From Dietzia timorensis (GTDB lineage Bacteria > Actinomycetota > Actinomycetes > Mycobacteriales > Mycobacteriaceae): 64,000 bases of DNA. Positions 9,355 through 19,372 of the stretch are shown in pieces (position 1 is the first letter of the stretch; each line of letters opens with the position of its first letter). The notes below the pieces were generated by a model, which saw nothing but the letters and a program-made list of their open reading frames with translations, ran no database searches and had not been told where the DNA came from. Made by a program: the position numbers and the translations under genes. The stretch is taken from the NCBI RefSeq assembly GCF_001659785.1, contig NZ_CP015961.1, positions 1,984,001-2,048,000 of the forward strand, in the 5' to 3' direction.

Positions 9355-10787
9355 CCACCAAGCCTAAAGTTTTGCCCCGCCTGGACCAATCGGGAGACCA
9401 GCGAAGGCGCGCCGGCGGGGTGTACGTGCAGATAGGAGCCGTGAATCGACTGTGTGACATGCCCCTCACGCACGGGAGTCCCAGCCGTCGTATCGCGCCA
9501 ACCCCAGGCGGCGGCATGTCCTGGCGCCTCGTTGTCTTCGCCCATGACGGCGGAGGTGCGGTGGAACTCGTGGCCGACGACTCTCTCGCCTGCCTCGAAC
9601 ATCGGCGAGGAAGTGATCGCCACAGCGTCGCGATACCCGAGGGTCAATCGACGGGAGAACTCGAATCGCTCCGCAACGACCCCAACCATCGCGTGTCCGT
9701 CGAGGCTGCGGCCGAGATACGCGTACCCGCCACATTCCGCATACACCGGCAGACCCCGATCGATCGCCCCCCGAATCTGCTCGCGGGTACCGATGTTCGC
9801 CTCGAGCTCGGCTGCGTGTTCCTCGGGGTATCCACCGGGCAGGAACAACGCGTTCGCGCTCTCGGGAAGTGGGTCGGAGCGCGGGTCGAACCACGCAATC
9901 GACGCTCCTCGGGCCAGCAGCATCTCGACCCATTCGGCATAGAGGAAACCGAATGCCGGCCCTTTCGCGATGGCGATAACTGGCCGCTCGGAATCTCCTT
10001 CAACGTCGCCGGAAACAACAACCGTCGCATCCTCTACATCCGTATCGGCGCGCCAAGTCCGTCCTTCTACATATGTAGCGGCGAGTCTTTGCACTGCGTC
10101 GATGTCGACGTGGCTGGCCATCGCGTGGCCCATTGCCGCTATCGAGCGCTGCGCTTCCGCCAGCGCGTCCGGAGTCATCAGCCCAAGGTGCCGCGATGGT
10201 ACGGACAGCTCGAGGTCCCTTGGAACCGCGCCGATCACGGGCACTCCGACCGACTCACACGCATCGGAGAGGATCGCGGTATGCCGGTCGGAACCGATCT
10301 GATTGAGGATCACCCCGGCAATGTGGGTGCCGGGCGCAAAGGTCGCGTACCCGCGTACGAGAGCGGCGACGGATTGACTGTGTCCGCGGGCGTCGACGAC
10401 CAGAAGCACGGGCGCACCGATTTCACCGGCGACGTGCGCGGTGGAACCGAACCCGGAAACCCCGTCCGGCGCGAGGTGCGTGATGCGCCCATCGAAAAGG
10501 CCCATCACGCCCTCGATGACAGACACGTCCGCCCCTGCGCTGCCGTGGGCGTAGAGCGGAGCGATCCGCGCGGCCCCCTGGAGGTTGGCGTCGAGATTGC
10601 GCCCTGGGCGTCCAGTGGCAAGGCCGTGAAATGTGGGATCGATGAAGTCGGGACCGACCTTGAACGGCGCGACGGTCCGCCCACCGGCGGCAAGCGCGGC
10701 CATGAGCCCTGTCGCGACCGTCGTCTTCCCATTTCCGGACGCCGGGGCCGCGATGACGACGGCGCCCGGTATCGGCGCGTCTACCAC
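9351..10787 (-). CDS. cobB: Cobyrinic acid a,c-diamide synthase
   Basis: CobB uses ATP and glutamine to amidate the a and c side chains of (hydrogeno)byrinic acid. The 478-residue protein has an N-terminal P-loop (APASGNGKTT, about 14-23) with the family motif FKVGPDFIDPTFH. The C-terminal class-I glutamine amidotransferase domain has its nucleophile Cys in VYAECGGY and a His in VGHEFHRT; SIHGSYLHVH lies near the end. It overlaps cobO upstream by 7 bp and cobA downstream by 4 bp, so the three are translationally coupled. The start is GTG 10787. Confidence 0.96.
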   Translation of the reverse strand: MVDAPIPGAVVIAAPASGNGKTTVATGLMAALAAGGRTVAPFKVGPDFIDPTFHGLATGRPGRNLDANLQGAARIAPLYAHGSAGADVSVIEGVMGLFDGRITHLAPDGVSGFGSTAHVAGEIGAPVLLVVDARGHSQSVAALVRGYATFAPGTHIAGVILNQIGSDRHTAILSDACESVGVPVIGAVPRDLELSVPSRHLGLMTPDALAEAQRSIAAMGHAMASHVDIDAVQRLAATYVEGRTWRADTDVEDATVVVSGDVEGDSERPVIAIAKGPAFGFLYAEWVEMLLARGASIAWFDPRSDPLPESANALFLPGGYPEEHAAELEANIGTREQIRGAIDRGLPVYAECGGYAYLGRSLDGHAMVGVVAERFEFSRRLTLGYRDAVAITSSPMFEAGERVVGHEFHRTSAVMGEDNEAPGHAAAWGWRDTTAGTPVREGHVTQSIHGSYLHVHPAGAPSLVSRLVQAGQNFRLGG

Positions 10788-11401
10788 TCGATGCCCTTCT
10801 GGCCCTTGCGGCCGGCCTGCATCGGGTGCTTGACGAGCGACATTTCGGTCACGAGATCAGCGACCTCGATGAGCCCCTCGGGTGCGTCTCGCCCGGTGAT
10901 GAACACGTGTTGCCGCCCGGGACGAGAACGCAACGTCTCCGCGACATCCTCGACGTCTATCCAGCCCCATTTCAGCGGGTAGGTGAACTCGTCGAGAACG
11001 TAGAAATCGTGCTGCTCCGCGGCCAGCCGGCGCTTGATCTCCTCCCAACCGTCGACGGCGTCCGCGGCATGGTCGGACTCATCGCCCTTCTTGCGGCTCC
11101 ACGACCACCCCGAGCCCATCTTGTGCCACTCCACCGCTCCGCCGAGCCCCTCGGCGTCGTGCAGCTCGCCGAGCCGGAGGAACACCTCCTCCTCGCCGAT
11201 CTTCCACTTCGCGCTTTTGACGAACTGGAAAACCGCGATGTTCATCCCCTGGTTCCACGCCCGCAGAGCGGTGCCGAAAGCGGACGTCGACTTGCCCTTG
11301 CCCTTGCCCGTGTGCACGGCGGTCACCGGCAGCATCCGCCGCTGCCGCGTGGTCAGCCCGTCGTCGGGAACCTGGTCCGGATCGAGTTGTCCCTGTGGCA
11401 T
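10781..11401 (-). CDS. cobO: Corrinoid (cob(I)yrinic acid a,c-diamide) adenosyltransferase
   Basis: The CobA/CobO/BtuR-type enzyme transfers the 5'-deoxyadenosyl group of ATP to cobalt. The 206-residue protein carries the family P-loop HTGKGKGKST (about 30-39), FQFVKSAKW and the conserved DEFTYPLKWGW stretch, and ends KGIEW. A purine-rich AAGGAAAGG lies upstream of the ATG at 11401. It sits between the chelatase-like gene and cobB in the same minus-strand operon. A repeated 13-bp motif lies in its 55-bp upstream gap (see 11444-11456). Confidence 0.96.
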   Translation of the reverse strand: MPQGQLDPDQVPDDGLTTRQRRMLPVTAVHTGKGKGKSTSAFGTALRAWNQGMNIAVFQFVKSAKWKIGEEEVFLRLGELHDAEGLGGAVEWHKMGSGWSWSRKKGDESDHAADAVDGWEEIKRRLAAEQHDFYVLDEFTYPLKWGWIDVEDVAETLRSRPGRQHVFITGRDAPEGLIEVADLVTEMSLVKHPMQAGRKGQKGIEW

Positions 11402-11443
11402 GTGGCGCCCCTTTCCTTCACCGGCGAATAGTTCATTGAAGCT

Positions 11444-11456
11444 TATGACGTCGGAC
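11444..11456. repeat. Copy 1 of intergenic 13-bp motif TATGACGTCGGAC
   Basis: The string TATGACGTCGGAC lies between the chelatase-like stop codon (11457) and the cobO start (11401). Identical 13-mers occur at 56342-56354 and, in reverse orientation, at 34914-34926, all in intergenic DNA. It contains the palindrome GACGTC. It may be a protein-binding site; function is unknown. Confidence 0.45.
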
Positions 11457-13559
11457 CTAGTGACTGCGCACGAGTTCGGTGATCCCGCCCTCGCTCAGCC
11501 CGTCGAGCGGGACCACCGGAGCGCCCATGGCGCGCGCGAGCCTTCCCGCGGTCCCGAGCCGGACCCTGCCGGCCTCGCAATCGATCACGACCGGTGCAAC
11601 GTGCGCCATCGCCCCCAGGTGCCTGGCCTCTGCCAGTGCGCGAGCGCGGGCGTCCTTGCCGGCGGTGGCGCGGCCGTCGGTGAGCATGAGAACGATGGCG
11701 CGCCGTGCCGGATCCCGAAGCCGATACACCGAGAGCATCCGGCGCGTCTCCGCGATCCCCTCGGCTAGCGGGGTGCGCCCGCCCGTCGGGGCATTGCCGA
11801 GCGATGCGACCGCGAGGTCCACCGAACGCGTCGGTGCGAGCGCGACCGAGGCGCCGTGCCCGCCCGCCGTCACGACGCCGACAACGTCCCGCCGAACGTA
11901 GGCGTCGCGCAGCACGGCGACGGCGGAGCGTGCGACGAGCTCGAGGCGCCGGCGTGCGGCCATGGAGCCGGAGGTATCGACGAGAAAGACGACGAGATCG
12001 CCCGACCGGCCGATTCGCTGGGCGTATCGCAGGTCCGCCCCGTGCACGGTCAATGGTGAGCTAATCCCCGCCTCGTGGCGCTCCCTGGCGTTGCGCTGCG
12101 CTGCCGAGCGCACGGTGTGAACGAGATCCAGACGGGACCCACGCGCATCCGCAGCGGATCGCACCGAACGGCCGGACGACGTGATCGCTTTCGAACGGCG
12201 TCCGCGCGCGCCGCTACCGGTTCCGGCGAAGCGAAACAGCAACGGGCGTGAACCGTGATTGCCCTGCAGGTCGACGCCCTGGAGTGCGCGGCCGACGGGG
12301 CCGTCAGTGGCCGAGTCCGGTTCAGCGTGCTCCGCGTCCTTCGTGCGCGGGTTCTCCTCGGTTTCGGCGGGATCGGCACCGGCGGCGTCATCCTGGGGTG
12401 TCGGTCGCGGGGGCGGACCATCGGTGGGACCGCCGGGAGGGCCGGATCCGTCGGAATCGTCGCCGGACTCGCCGTCCGGTCCTTCCTCGCTTCCGTCGTC
12501 ACCGCCTTCCTGGGTGGCGGTGGCGGTGTCGCCCGCATCGGAAGCATCGAGCTGGCCCTGATCGTCTTCGCCGTCGTCTTCGTCTTCGTCTTCGAGCTCG
12601 GAGAGCTGACGGCGAGCCGTCTCGAATGCTTCGTCGAGCTCGGCCTCGGACATCCCTGTCGGGTCGAACGGATCGCGCCGGCGGCGATGCGGGAGGACGA
12701 AGCTCGCCACCGCGCGGACGTCTGCCTCGGTCACCTCGCTGCGTCTTTCGAGCACGGCGTGGGCCTTCGCGGCCCGTGCACAGACCACATCGGCGCGGAG
12801 CCCCTGCACATCGGTCTCGAGGCAGACGAGTGCGATACGGCGAAGTTCGCGGGTGGGTACGTCGACGTCGGCGAGGCGAGTACGGGCATCAACGATGCGA
12901 GCGGAAAGCTCCGACTCCGCATCCGAATACTCTTCGGCGAATGCGGCCGGATCCGTTTCGAAGGCGAGGCGCCGCGTGATGACCTCGACGCGCTCCGCGG
13001 CATCACCCGGCGCCGTCACCTCGACGGACAGCCCGAAGCGGTCGAGAAGCTGCGGGCGGAGCTCACCCTCCTCCGGGTTCATCGTGCCGACCAACGCGAA
13101 CCGGGAGTCGGCCGACGCCGAGACCCCATCGCGCTCGACGGAGACCTGACCGGTTGCGGCGGCGTCGAGAAGCACGTCGACGAGGTTGTCGGCGAGCAGG
13201 TTCACCTCGTCGACGTACAGCACACCGCCATCAGCGGCGCTGACGAGCCCAGACTGCAGCCGGGCCGATCCATCGGCGACCAGACTCTGGACATCGACGG
13301 AACCGATCACTCGGTCTTCGGTGGCGCTGAGCGGCAATTCGACGAACGCCCCGCGCTCGCCTGGTGCGTGGCCGGGCAGGAGATCGGCAAGCCCGCGGAC
13401 CGCGGTGGTTTTCGCTGTTCCCTTCTCACCCTGGATGAGAACACCGCCCAATCGTGGATCGACAGAAAGCAATAGCAACGCCATCCGCAGAGCGGATTGG
13501 CCGACGATGGCGGTGAACGGGAACTGTTCTCTGCGCCCCGCTACTTTCTCATTGCTCAC
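11457..13559 (-). CDS. Magnesium-chelatase-like protein, AAA+ and VWA domains fused (ChlI/ChlD type)
   Basis: A 700-residue fusion. Its N-terminal AAA+ ATPase has Walker A GEKGTAKTT, Walker B VLYVDEVNLL and a sensor region VGTMNPEEGELRPQLLDRFGL. A highly acidic Asp/Glu/Gly/Pro-rich linker (about residues 320-430) and a C-terminal von Willebrand A domain with MIDAS motif VDTSGSMAA follow. Such fusions (Rv2850c) head the cobalamin genes in Mycobacteriales. A role as chelatase subunits inserting cobalt is plausible but not shown, as a CobN-like large subunit is not in the window. I place the start at GTG 13559 because AGGAG lies 8 bp upstream; another in-frame start at 13595 has no such site. 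Confidence 0.9.
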   Translation of the reverse strand: MSNEKVAGRREQFPFTAIVGQSALRMALLLLSVDPRLGGVLIQGEKGTAKTTAVRGLADLLPGHAPGERGAFVELPLSATEDRVIGSVDVQSLVADGSARLQSGLVSAADGGVLYVDEVNLLADNLVDVLLDAAATGQVSVERDGVSASADSRFALVGTMNPEEGELRPQLLDRFGLSVEVTAPGDAAERVEVITRRLAFETDPAAFAEEYSDAESELSARIVDARTRLADVDVPTRELRRIALVCLETDVQGLRADVVCARAAKAHAVLERRSEVTEADVRAVASFVLPHRRRRDPFDPTGMSEAELDEAFETARRQLSELEDEDEDDGEDDQGQLDASDAGDTATATQEGGDDGSEEGPDGESGDDSDGSGPPGGPTDGPPPRPTPQDDAAGADPAETEENPRTKDAEHAEPDSATDGPVGRALQGVDLQGNHGSRPLLFRFAGTGSGARGRRSKAITSSGRSVRSAADARGSRLDLVHTVRSAAQRNARERHEAGISSPLTVHGADLRYAQRIGRSGDLVVFLVDTSGSMAARRRLELVARSAVAVLRDAYVRRDVVGVVTAGGHGASVALAPTRSVDLAVASLGNAPTGGRTPLAEGIAETRRMLSVYRLRDPARRAIVLMLTDGRATAGKDARARALAEARHLGAMAHVAPVVIDCEAGRVRLGTAGRLARAMGAPVVPLDGLSEGGITELVRSH

Positions 13560-13622
13560 GACTCGCGCTCCTGACTTCGGGCCAATATGCCGCACGCCTT
13601 TAGATACTCGGCGTATTGGTGA

Positions 13623-13663
13623 GGGCGGCAGGGTCCCGGCTACCTACCGGGCACCTGCCGCCC
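13623..13663 (-). terminator. Hairpin terminator downstream of mqo
   Basis: A 10-bp perfect inverted repeat, GGGCGGCAGG (13623-13632) with CCTGCCGCCC (13654-13663), continues inward after two mismatches with CCCGG/CCGGG and a 7-nt loop. It lies 24 bp past the mqo stop and before the chelatase-like start. There is no T-tract, which is common in high-GC actinobacterial terminators. Confidence 0.65.
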
Positions 13664-13687
13664 CCTCCTGAGAATTGTGCTCGCGGA

Positions 13688-15181
13688 CTACGATTCGAGC
13701 TTGAGCGCCTTTTGCGAACGCTCGAACTGCTCATTGAACAGGGTCACGTCCTCCGAAAGCGAGCGGCCATAGGACGGAACCATCTCCTTGATCGCGGCAT
13801 CCCACGTCGCCATGCGGTCGGGGAAGCAGCGGCTCAGAACGTCGAGCATCGCGTCGACCGCGGTCGAGGCGCCCGGGGATGCACCGAGGAGTCCCGCGAT
13901 CGAGCCATCGGAAGAGTTGACGACGGCGGTACCGAACTCCAGCGTTCCGCCGGTCTTCTTGTTCGGCTTGATGACCTGCACGCGCTGGCCGGCAATGACC
14001 TTCTCCCAGTCGCCGGATTCGGCGCTCGGCATGAACTCGCGCAGCGTCTCGACGCGCTTCTCGTGCGTCTTGGCGAGCTCGGTGACGAGATACTTGACCA
14101 GGCCGAGCTCGGTAACGCCTACACCCGCCATGGACAGGAAGTTGTTCGGGCGGACGGACAGCGGGAGGTCGGTGAATTTGCCGCGCTTGAGGAACTTCGG
14201 GGTCCAGCCGGCGAACGGGCCGAAGAGGAGGGCGCGCTTGCCGTCGATGATGCGGGTGTCGAGGTGCGGCACCGACATCGGCGGAGCGCCCACGGCGGCC
14301 TGCCCGTACACCTTCGCGTTGTGCTGTTCGACGAGCTCCTCGTTCGTGCACCGGAGCCACTGCCCGCCGACCGGGAAGCCGCCGATTCCGCGGATCTCCG
14401 GGATGCCGGACTTCTGCAGCAGGTGCAGGGCACCTCCGCCTGCGCCGACAAAGACGAACTTCGCGTTGATCGTGTGCTCCTCGTCGAGCGCACGATTGAC
14501 GTATCGCACCTTCCACGAACCATCAGTGCTGCGCTCGAGGTTCTTGACCTCGGCCTGGTACCTGACATCGGTTCCCGTGCGTGCCAGGTAACCGAGCAGC
14601 TGACGGGTGAGGGCACCGAAGTTCACGTCGGTGCCGCCCTTGATGTGGCTGAGGGCGACCTTCTCATCGGGATTGCGATCCTTGCCGACGAGGGGGACGA
14701 GTTTACTGATCTCGTCGATGTCCTCGGTGTGCTCGAGCGTTTCGAACAGTGGGTGCTTGCTCAGTAATTCGAAACGCTTACGCAGGTACTTCTGCCCCTC
14801 TTCGCCGCGAACGAAGCTCATGTGGGCGACGGGGTTGATCCACTCGGACGGATCGCCGAGCAGGTTGTTCTCAACGCCGAAGGACCAGAACTGGCGCGAC
14901 ACCTGGAACTTCTCGTTCACGCCGACGGCCTTGGAGATGTCGACACCGCCGTCCCCGGTCTTGGGGGTGTAGTTGAGCTCGCACAGTGCCGAGTGGCCCG
15001 TACCGGCGTTGTTCCACGCGTCCGAGGATTCCTGCGAAGGCCCGTTGAGCCGCTCGAGGATCTCGATCGACCAGTCCGGCTGCAGTCGGCGCAGCAGAGC
15101 ACCGAGCGTCGCGCTCATAACGCCTGCACCGATGAGAACAACGTCTGTATTCGTTTGCTTATTGCCCTGTGGGACCGTCAC
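13688..15181 (-). CDS. mqo: Malate:quinone oxidoreductase
   Basis: A membrane-associated FAD enzyme oxidising malate to oxaloacetate and passing electrons to menaquinone, serving both the TCA cycle and respiration. The 497-residue protein starts with an FAD-binding dinucleotide motif ([14 protein letters not shown], about 14-27), followed by [21 protein letters not shown], the characteristic Mqo block. [13 protein letters not shown] and [12 protein letters not shown] lie in the second half. Length matches family members of about 500 residues. The start is GTG 15181. It is transcribed alone, with a hairpin behind it, and is divergent from the hydrolase gene at 15289. Confidence 0.96.
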   Translation of the reverse strand: MTVPQGNKQTNTDVVLIGAGVMSATLGALLRRLQPDWSIEILERLNGPSQESSDAWNNAGTGHSALCELNYTPKTGDGGVDISKAVGVNEKFQVSRQFWSFGVENNLLGDPSEWINPVAHMSFVRGEEGQKYLRKRFELLSKHPLFETLEHTEDIDEISKLVPLVGKDRNPDEKVALSHIKGGTDVNFGALTRQLLGYLARTGTDVRYQAEVKNLERSTDGSWKVRYVNRALDEEHTINAKFVFVGAGGGALHLLQKSGIPEIRGIGGFPVGGQWLRCTNEELVEQHNAKVYGQAAVGAPPMSVPHLDTRIIDGKRALLFGPFAGWTPKFLKRGKFTDLPLSVRPNNFLSMAGVGVTELGLVKYLVTELAKTHEKRVETLREFMPSAESGDWEKVIAGQRVQVIKPNKKTGGTLEFGTAVVNSSDGSIAGLLGASPGASTAVDAMLDVLSRCFPDRMATWDAAIKEMVPSYGRSLSEDVTLFNEQFERSQKALKLES

Positions 15182-15288
15182 TGGCAGCCATCCTCGTACG
15201 CTATCGATTTCGGTAATTTTGCGCCCACGAATTCCGGCGTCTACCGCCGAGTTGTGGTGCGCACACGTCTCTTAGCGTACTCACACCG

Positions 15289-16365
15289 ATGTGTGGTCGG
15301 TACCGTGGTGGTGTGCAAGGAATCTCACACCACGCCCTCGACGCCGATAAGACGCCTCGAACAGGCAAAACAGGCGACGCAGTACTCGGGGATTGGGGAT
15401 CCGACCGGCTGGGAGCGGACTTCTCGGCGCTGTCGATCGATCTCGGGGACGATCCGGAGGGCGAAGGCCCCATTACCGCCACCCTCGTGCGGTACGATCC
15501 CGCGCTGCGCGAAGACCCACGAGCGGTGGTGCTGTGGGTGCACGGCTTCACCGACTACTTCTTCCACTCGCACGTCGCCGAACGACTCGCCGACGAGTCC
15601 ATCGCCACCTACGGTCTCGATCTGCGCAAGTGCGGACGGTCACTCCGGCCGGGCATGAGCGCGCATTACTCGACGAACCTCGCCCGATACGGTGACGAGC
15701 TCGACGCGGCCATTGCCGCCATTCGCGCGGACACCTCCGCGCCCATCGTGCCGATCTGCCATTCCACCGGCGGGCTCATCGTGCCGCTGTGGCTGGCGAA
15801 TCGCCAAGATGCCGGCGCGCCCGCGGACATCGCCGGTCTCGTCCTCAATAGCCCTTGGCTGGAGTTTGACGTCGACGCATTCGTGCCATTCAAGGCGAGC
15901 CGGATCATGCCTGCAGTCGACGCGTTGATCGCCGCCCTCGGCACGCTCGTGCCAAAGCGAGTCCTCCCCTTGCCAACGAACGAGACCTACGGATCCTCGC
16001 TCTCGTCCTCACGGCTGGGTGAATTCGATTACGAGCGAGCGCTCAAACCCATCGACAGCGCCGGCGTACGCCCGGGTTGGCTGGCGGCGGTACGGCGCGG
16101 GCAGCTACGTCTTCAAAAGGGGCTCGGCCTCGACCTACCCGTTCTGATGCTTCGCTCGGAGCGTTCGAGCAGGTGGCGTACCGACGCCGACCTCATCCTC
16201 GATGTCCGTTCGATGAAGAAGTTCGGACCAAGCATCTCCCGTCGCCTCACCGATGCCCCTCTCGCCGGTGCGCGTCACGACGTCATGCTCTCGACGATCG
16301 GCGTCCGCGAAAAAGCGGTGGCAGAGCTTATCGATTGGATGGACGCCAATTCGATCGGTGTGTGA
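15289..16365 (+). CDS. Alpha/beta hydrolase (serine hydrolase, monoglyceride-lipase-like)
   Basis: A 358-residue alpha/beta hydrolase. The oxyanion-hole motif is VHGFTDYFF (H85-G86) and the nucleophile elbow is CHSTGG, with S159 as the likely catalytic Ser. The catalytic His is probably in GARHDVML near residue 330. YGLDLRKCGRS resembles the lysophospholipase/monoglyceride lipase group. It has no signal peptide. The substrate is unknown. It lies 41 bp upstream of mtr, as its homologue does in mycobacteria (Rv2854-Rv2855), so the two are probably co-transcribed. ATG 15289 is used; GTG 15313 is possible because residues 1-40 show no conserved feature. Confidence 0.85.
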   Translation: MCGRYRGGVQGISHHALDADKTPRTGKTGDAVLGDWGSDRLGADFSALSIDLGDDPEGEGPITATLVRYDPALREDPRAVVLWVHGFTDYFFHSHVAERLADESIATYGLDLRKCGRSLRPGMSAHYSTNLARYGDELDAAIAAIRADTSAPIVPICHSTGGLIVPLWLANRQDAGAPADIAGLVLNSPWLEFDVDAFVPFKASRIMPAVDALIAALGTLVPKRVLPLPTNETYGSSLSSSRLGEFDYERALKPIDSAGVRPGWLAAVRRGQLRLQKGLGLDLPVLMLRSERSSRWRTDADLILDVRSMKKFGPSISRRLTDAPLAGARHDVMLSTIGVREKAVAELIDWMDANSIGV

Positions 16366-16406
16366 GCACCTGACTACTTACCCAGCTAAAGGAGACACAA
16401 CACAAC

Positions 16407-17807
16407 ATGTCCGGAAACACGGTCGACGAGCACTTCGACGTCATCATCATCGGCACCGGATCGGGTAACTCGCTGCCGAGCGAGGACTTCGCAGACAAGA
16501 AGATCGCCATATGTGAAGAATGGACTTTCGGCGGCACGTGCCTCAACCGTGGATGCATTCCGACCAAGATGTTCGTTTACCCGGCGGACCAGGCAGAGGC
16601 TGCGGCCACCAACTCCCGGCTCGGTATCGACACGCACTTCGGCGGGGCGAAGTGGTCCGAGATCGTCGACCGCATCTTTTCCCAACGCGTCGACAAGATC
16701 GCCGAAGGCGGCGAGAACTACCGCCGAAACGAATGCGACAACATCACCGTCTACGACGGGCACGCACGATTCGTCGGCCCTCGCACCATCGATACCGGCA
16801 CCGGGTCCACCATCTCGGCGGACACGATCCTCATCGCTGCCGGCGCCCGCGTCGCCGTCCCTCACATCGTCACCGACTCCGGCATCGACTACCACACCAG
16901 CGACACGATCATGCGGATCCCCGAACCGCCTAAGTCCCTGGTCATCCTCGGATCCGGATACATTGCAGCCGAGTTCGCGCACGTATTCTCCGCATTCGGT
17001 ACGACCGTGTCGGTGATCGGTCGTTCAGAGCACCTCCTCAAGCACACCGACACAACCATCAGCGAGGCGTTCACCGAAGCAGTGTCCGACAAGTGGGACC
17101 TGCACCTCGGCAAGACCCCGCAGCAAATATCCGCCCGCACCGACGGCACCGGAGCCCGCGTCGAATTCGCCGATGGCACGTTCGTCGAGGGCGATATGCT
17201 CCTCGTCGCCACGGGCCGCACGCCCAACGCCGACCTTCTCGACGCGAAGGCCGGAGGCATCGAGCTCGACGGCAACCGTGTCAGGGTCGACGAGTTCGGC
17301 CGCACATCGGCTGATGGCGTGTGGGCCATCGGAGACATCTCTTCCCCCTACCAGCTCAAGCACGTCGCGAACCACGAGCTGCGCGTAGTCCAGCACAATC
17401 TGCTCCATCCGGAGGATCTGCGCTCGTTCAATCATGACGTCGTGCCTTACGCGGTCTTCTCGTCTCCGCAGATCGCCGGCGCGGGAATGACCGAAATCGA
17501 GGCGCGAGATGCGGGTCTCGACATCACAGTCAAGGTGCAGCAGTACTCCGATGTCGCCTACGGCTGGGCAATGGTCGAACCGGTGGGCATCGTTAAGCTC
17601 ATCGCGGACCGCACCACCGGACGCATCCTCGGCTCGCACGTCCTTGGACACGAGGCGTCGATCCTCATCCAACCGCTTGTCCAGGCGATGACCTTCGGAC
17701 TGACCGTCCAGGACATGGCCCGCGGGCAGTACTGGATCCACCCCGCCCTCACCGAGGTCGTGGAGAACGCGCTCCTCGGCCTCGACTTTCCCGACCGCGG
17801 CTTCTAG
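16407..17807 (+). CDS. mtr: Mycothione reductase
   Basis: An FAD/NADPH disulfide oxidoreductase that reduces mycothione (oxidised mycothiol). The 466-residue protein has the FAD motif IIGTGSGNS and the redox disulfide GGTCLNRGCIPTK (C45, C50). The NADPH motif is ILGSGYIAAEFAHVFSAFG, the second FAD motif is VWAIGDISSPYQLKHVAN, and the C-terminal His-Glu dyad is HPALTEVVENALL. GSGNS in place of the GGGPGG of glutathione reductases is typical of Mtr. AAAGGAG precedes the ATG. Its presence shows that mycothiol, not glutathione, is the main low-molecular-weight thiol, which bears on the arsenate reductases and the GspS-like gene elsewhere in the window. Confidence 0.95.
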   Translation: MSGNTVDEHFDVIIIGTGSGNSLPSEDFADKKIAICEEWTFGGTCLNRGCIPTKMFVYPADQAEAAATNSRLGIDTHFGGAKWSEIVDRIFSQRVDKIAEGGENYRRNECDNITVYDGHARFVGPRTIDTGTGSTISADTILIAAGARVAVPHIVTDSGIDYHTSDTIMRIPEPPKSLVILGSGYIAAEFAHVFSAFGTTVSVIGRSEHLLKHTDTTISEAFTEAVSDKWDLHLGKTPQQISARTDGTGARVEFADGTFVEGDMLLVATGRTPNADLLDAKAGGIELDGNRVRVDEFGRTSADGVWAIGDISSPYQLKHVANHELRVVQHNLLHPEDLRSFNHDVVPYAVFSSPQIAGAGMTEIEARDAGLDITVKVQQYSDVAYGWAMVEPVGIVKLIADRTTGRILGSHVLGHEASILIQPLVQAMTFGLTVQDMARGQYWIHPALTEVVENALLGLDFPDRGF

Positions 17808-17820
17808 GAGAGGTTTCCGG

Positions 17821-19368
17821 CTACCCTGTGCTCTGGGCATCGCGGTCGATGCGCAGGGTCGGCCCGAACCTGGCCGCGGCCGAGGCCATCTGCACGATCC
17901 GGTCCAAGTCCAGCGCAGCCTCAACAGCATCGGCCATGACGTCGACCTGGCGCATCCGCTCCGCCTCCACCTGCGTATCTGCCGCTACACAGAAGCCGGG
18001 GACTTGTGGCATAACCGCCTCGCGAAGGAATTCCCGTCGCCACTCGTCGTTCGCGAAAAGTCCGTGTATGTGGCTGCCGAAGACGCGGCCCACGCACGCG
18101 CCCTCTCCTCTGCCGTCGATCGCGTGGAACGCAGCCGCGTCGTTGCGTTGGACCTGCCCGTGGTGGATTTCGTAGCCCCGCACGCGTACCTCGCTGCCGA
18201 AGATCGTCCCCGCTGCGTCGATCGTGCGCACGGTCTTTTCGGGGGCGAACTTGATGTCCACCGGGAGGAGATCCAGCCCGGGCACAGGCCCCTGCGCGCC
18301 CCGGGCTTCGACGACGTCATCGATGTGGCGGGAGAGCATCTGGAACCCGCCGCAGATGCCGACGATCACCGCTCCCGCGCGCCGAGCCTCCTCGATGCCG
18401 GCGTCGATACCCCGCGCGCGGAGCCACTCGAGATCGGACACCGTCGACTTCGAACCGGGAAGGACGACGAGATCCGCCGTCGCCACCTCAGACGGCGAGT
18501 CCACCCAGCGCACCCGTACCCCGGGCTCCATGGCAAGCGCCTCGACATCTGTCGAGTTGGATAGTCGAGGTAGGCGGATCGCGGCGACGTCGAGCCACCG
18601 CTTTCCCTCGGGCGCGCGCGGCCGGCCGACCGTCGCACCAGGGGTGATGCCGAGGCCGTCCTCAGTATCGATCCACAGATCAGTGAGGAACGGGATCACG
18701 CCGAGCACGCCGCGACCAGTGGACTTTTCGACCCAGTCGAGGCCGGGCTTGAGCAAGGACAGCTCGCCACGAAACTTGTTGACGATGAAGCCGGCCACCC
18801 GCGATTGGTCCTCGGCTTCGAGAGCGGCGAGCGTGCCGAGGAAATGTGCCAGCACTCCCCCGCGGTCGATATCCCCCACGATGAGCACAGGCAGATTCGC
18901 CGACTCGGCGAGCCCCATGTTGGCGATATCGCTGTCGCGGAGATTGACCTCCGCGGCCGAGCCGGCGCCTTCGCAGAGAACGATGTCGAATGTCGCGCGA
19001 AGCTCGTCGAGCGCATCCGTCACGACTGTGCGCAGGTGGGCGCGCCGCTCGTGATAGTCGGCGGCGCTGATACTCCCGGACACCTTGCCTCGCACGACCA
19101 CCTGCGAACGACGGTCCGAGCCGGGCTTGAGCAAAACCGGGTTGAACAGCGTGTTCGGCGCAAGACCGCATGCCTCCGCCTGGAGCGCCTGAGCTCGTCC
19201 GATCTCCCCGCCGTCCGCCGTCACTGCCGAATTATTCGACATGTTTTGCGCCTTGAATGGCGCGACCGAGATCCCGCGGCGCGCCAAAGCGCGGCAGAGC
19301 CCGGCCACCACCATCGATTTGCCGGCGTCGGAGGTGGTTCCGGCTATGAGGATGGCCGGCGCTGGCAC
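17821..19368 (-). CDS. cobQ: Cobyric acid synthase
   Basis: CobQ amidates the b, d, e and g side chains of adenosylcobyrinic acid a,c-diamide. The 515-residue protein has the P-loop-like [14 protein letters not shown] (10-23), the [10 protein letters not shown] motif, [19 protein letters not shown] and, in the C-terminal amidotransferase domain, the nucleophile Cys in [12 protein letters not shown]. It ends with HIHGLFAND and a CobQ-type tail. The GTG start is only 4 bp after the map stop, so it belongs to the GNAT-map-cobQ transcription unit and is separate from the cobO-cobB-cobA operon. It converges on mtr with a 13-bp gap. Confidence 0.96.
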   Translation of the reverse strand: MPAPAILIAGTTSDAGKSMVVAGLCRALARRGISVAPFKAQNMSNNSAVTADGGEIGRAQALQAEACGLAPNTLFNPVLLKPGSDRRSQVVVRGKVSGSISAADYHERRAHLRTVVTDALDELRATFDIVLCEGAGSAAEVNLRDSDIANMGLAESANLPVLIVGDIDRGGVLAHFLGTLAALEAEDQSRVAGFIVNKFRGELSLLKPGLDWVEKSTGRGVLGVIPFLTDLWIDTEDGLGITPGATVGRPRAPEGKRWLDVAAIRLPRLSNSTDVEALAMEPGVRVRWVDSPSEVATADLVVLPGSKSTVSDLEWLRARGIDAGIEEARRAGAVIVGICGGFQMLSRHIDDVVEARGAQGPVPGLDLLPVDIKFAPEKTVRTIDAAGTIFGSEVRVRGYEIHHGQVQRNDAAAFHAIDGRGEGACVGRVFGSHIHGLFANDEWRREFLREAVMPQVPGFCVAADTQVEAERMRQVDVMADAVEAALDLDRIVQMASAAARFGPTLRIDRDAQSTG

Positions 19369-19372
19369 GCGG

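Noticed and set aside
12255-13475. 406-codon open frame on the plus strand
   Set aside because: Entirely antisense to the chelatase-like gene, whose AAA and VWA motifs are unmistakable; no motif in the shadow.
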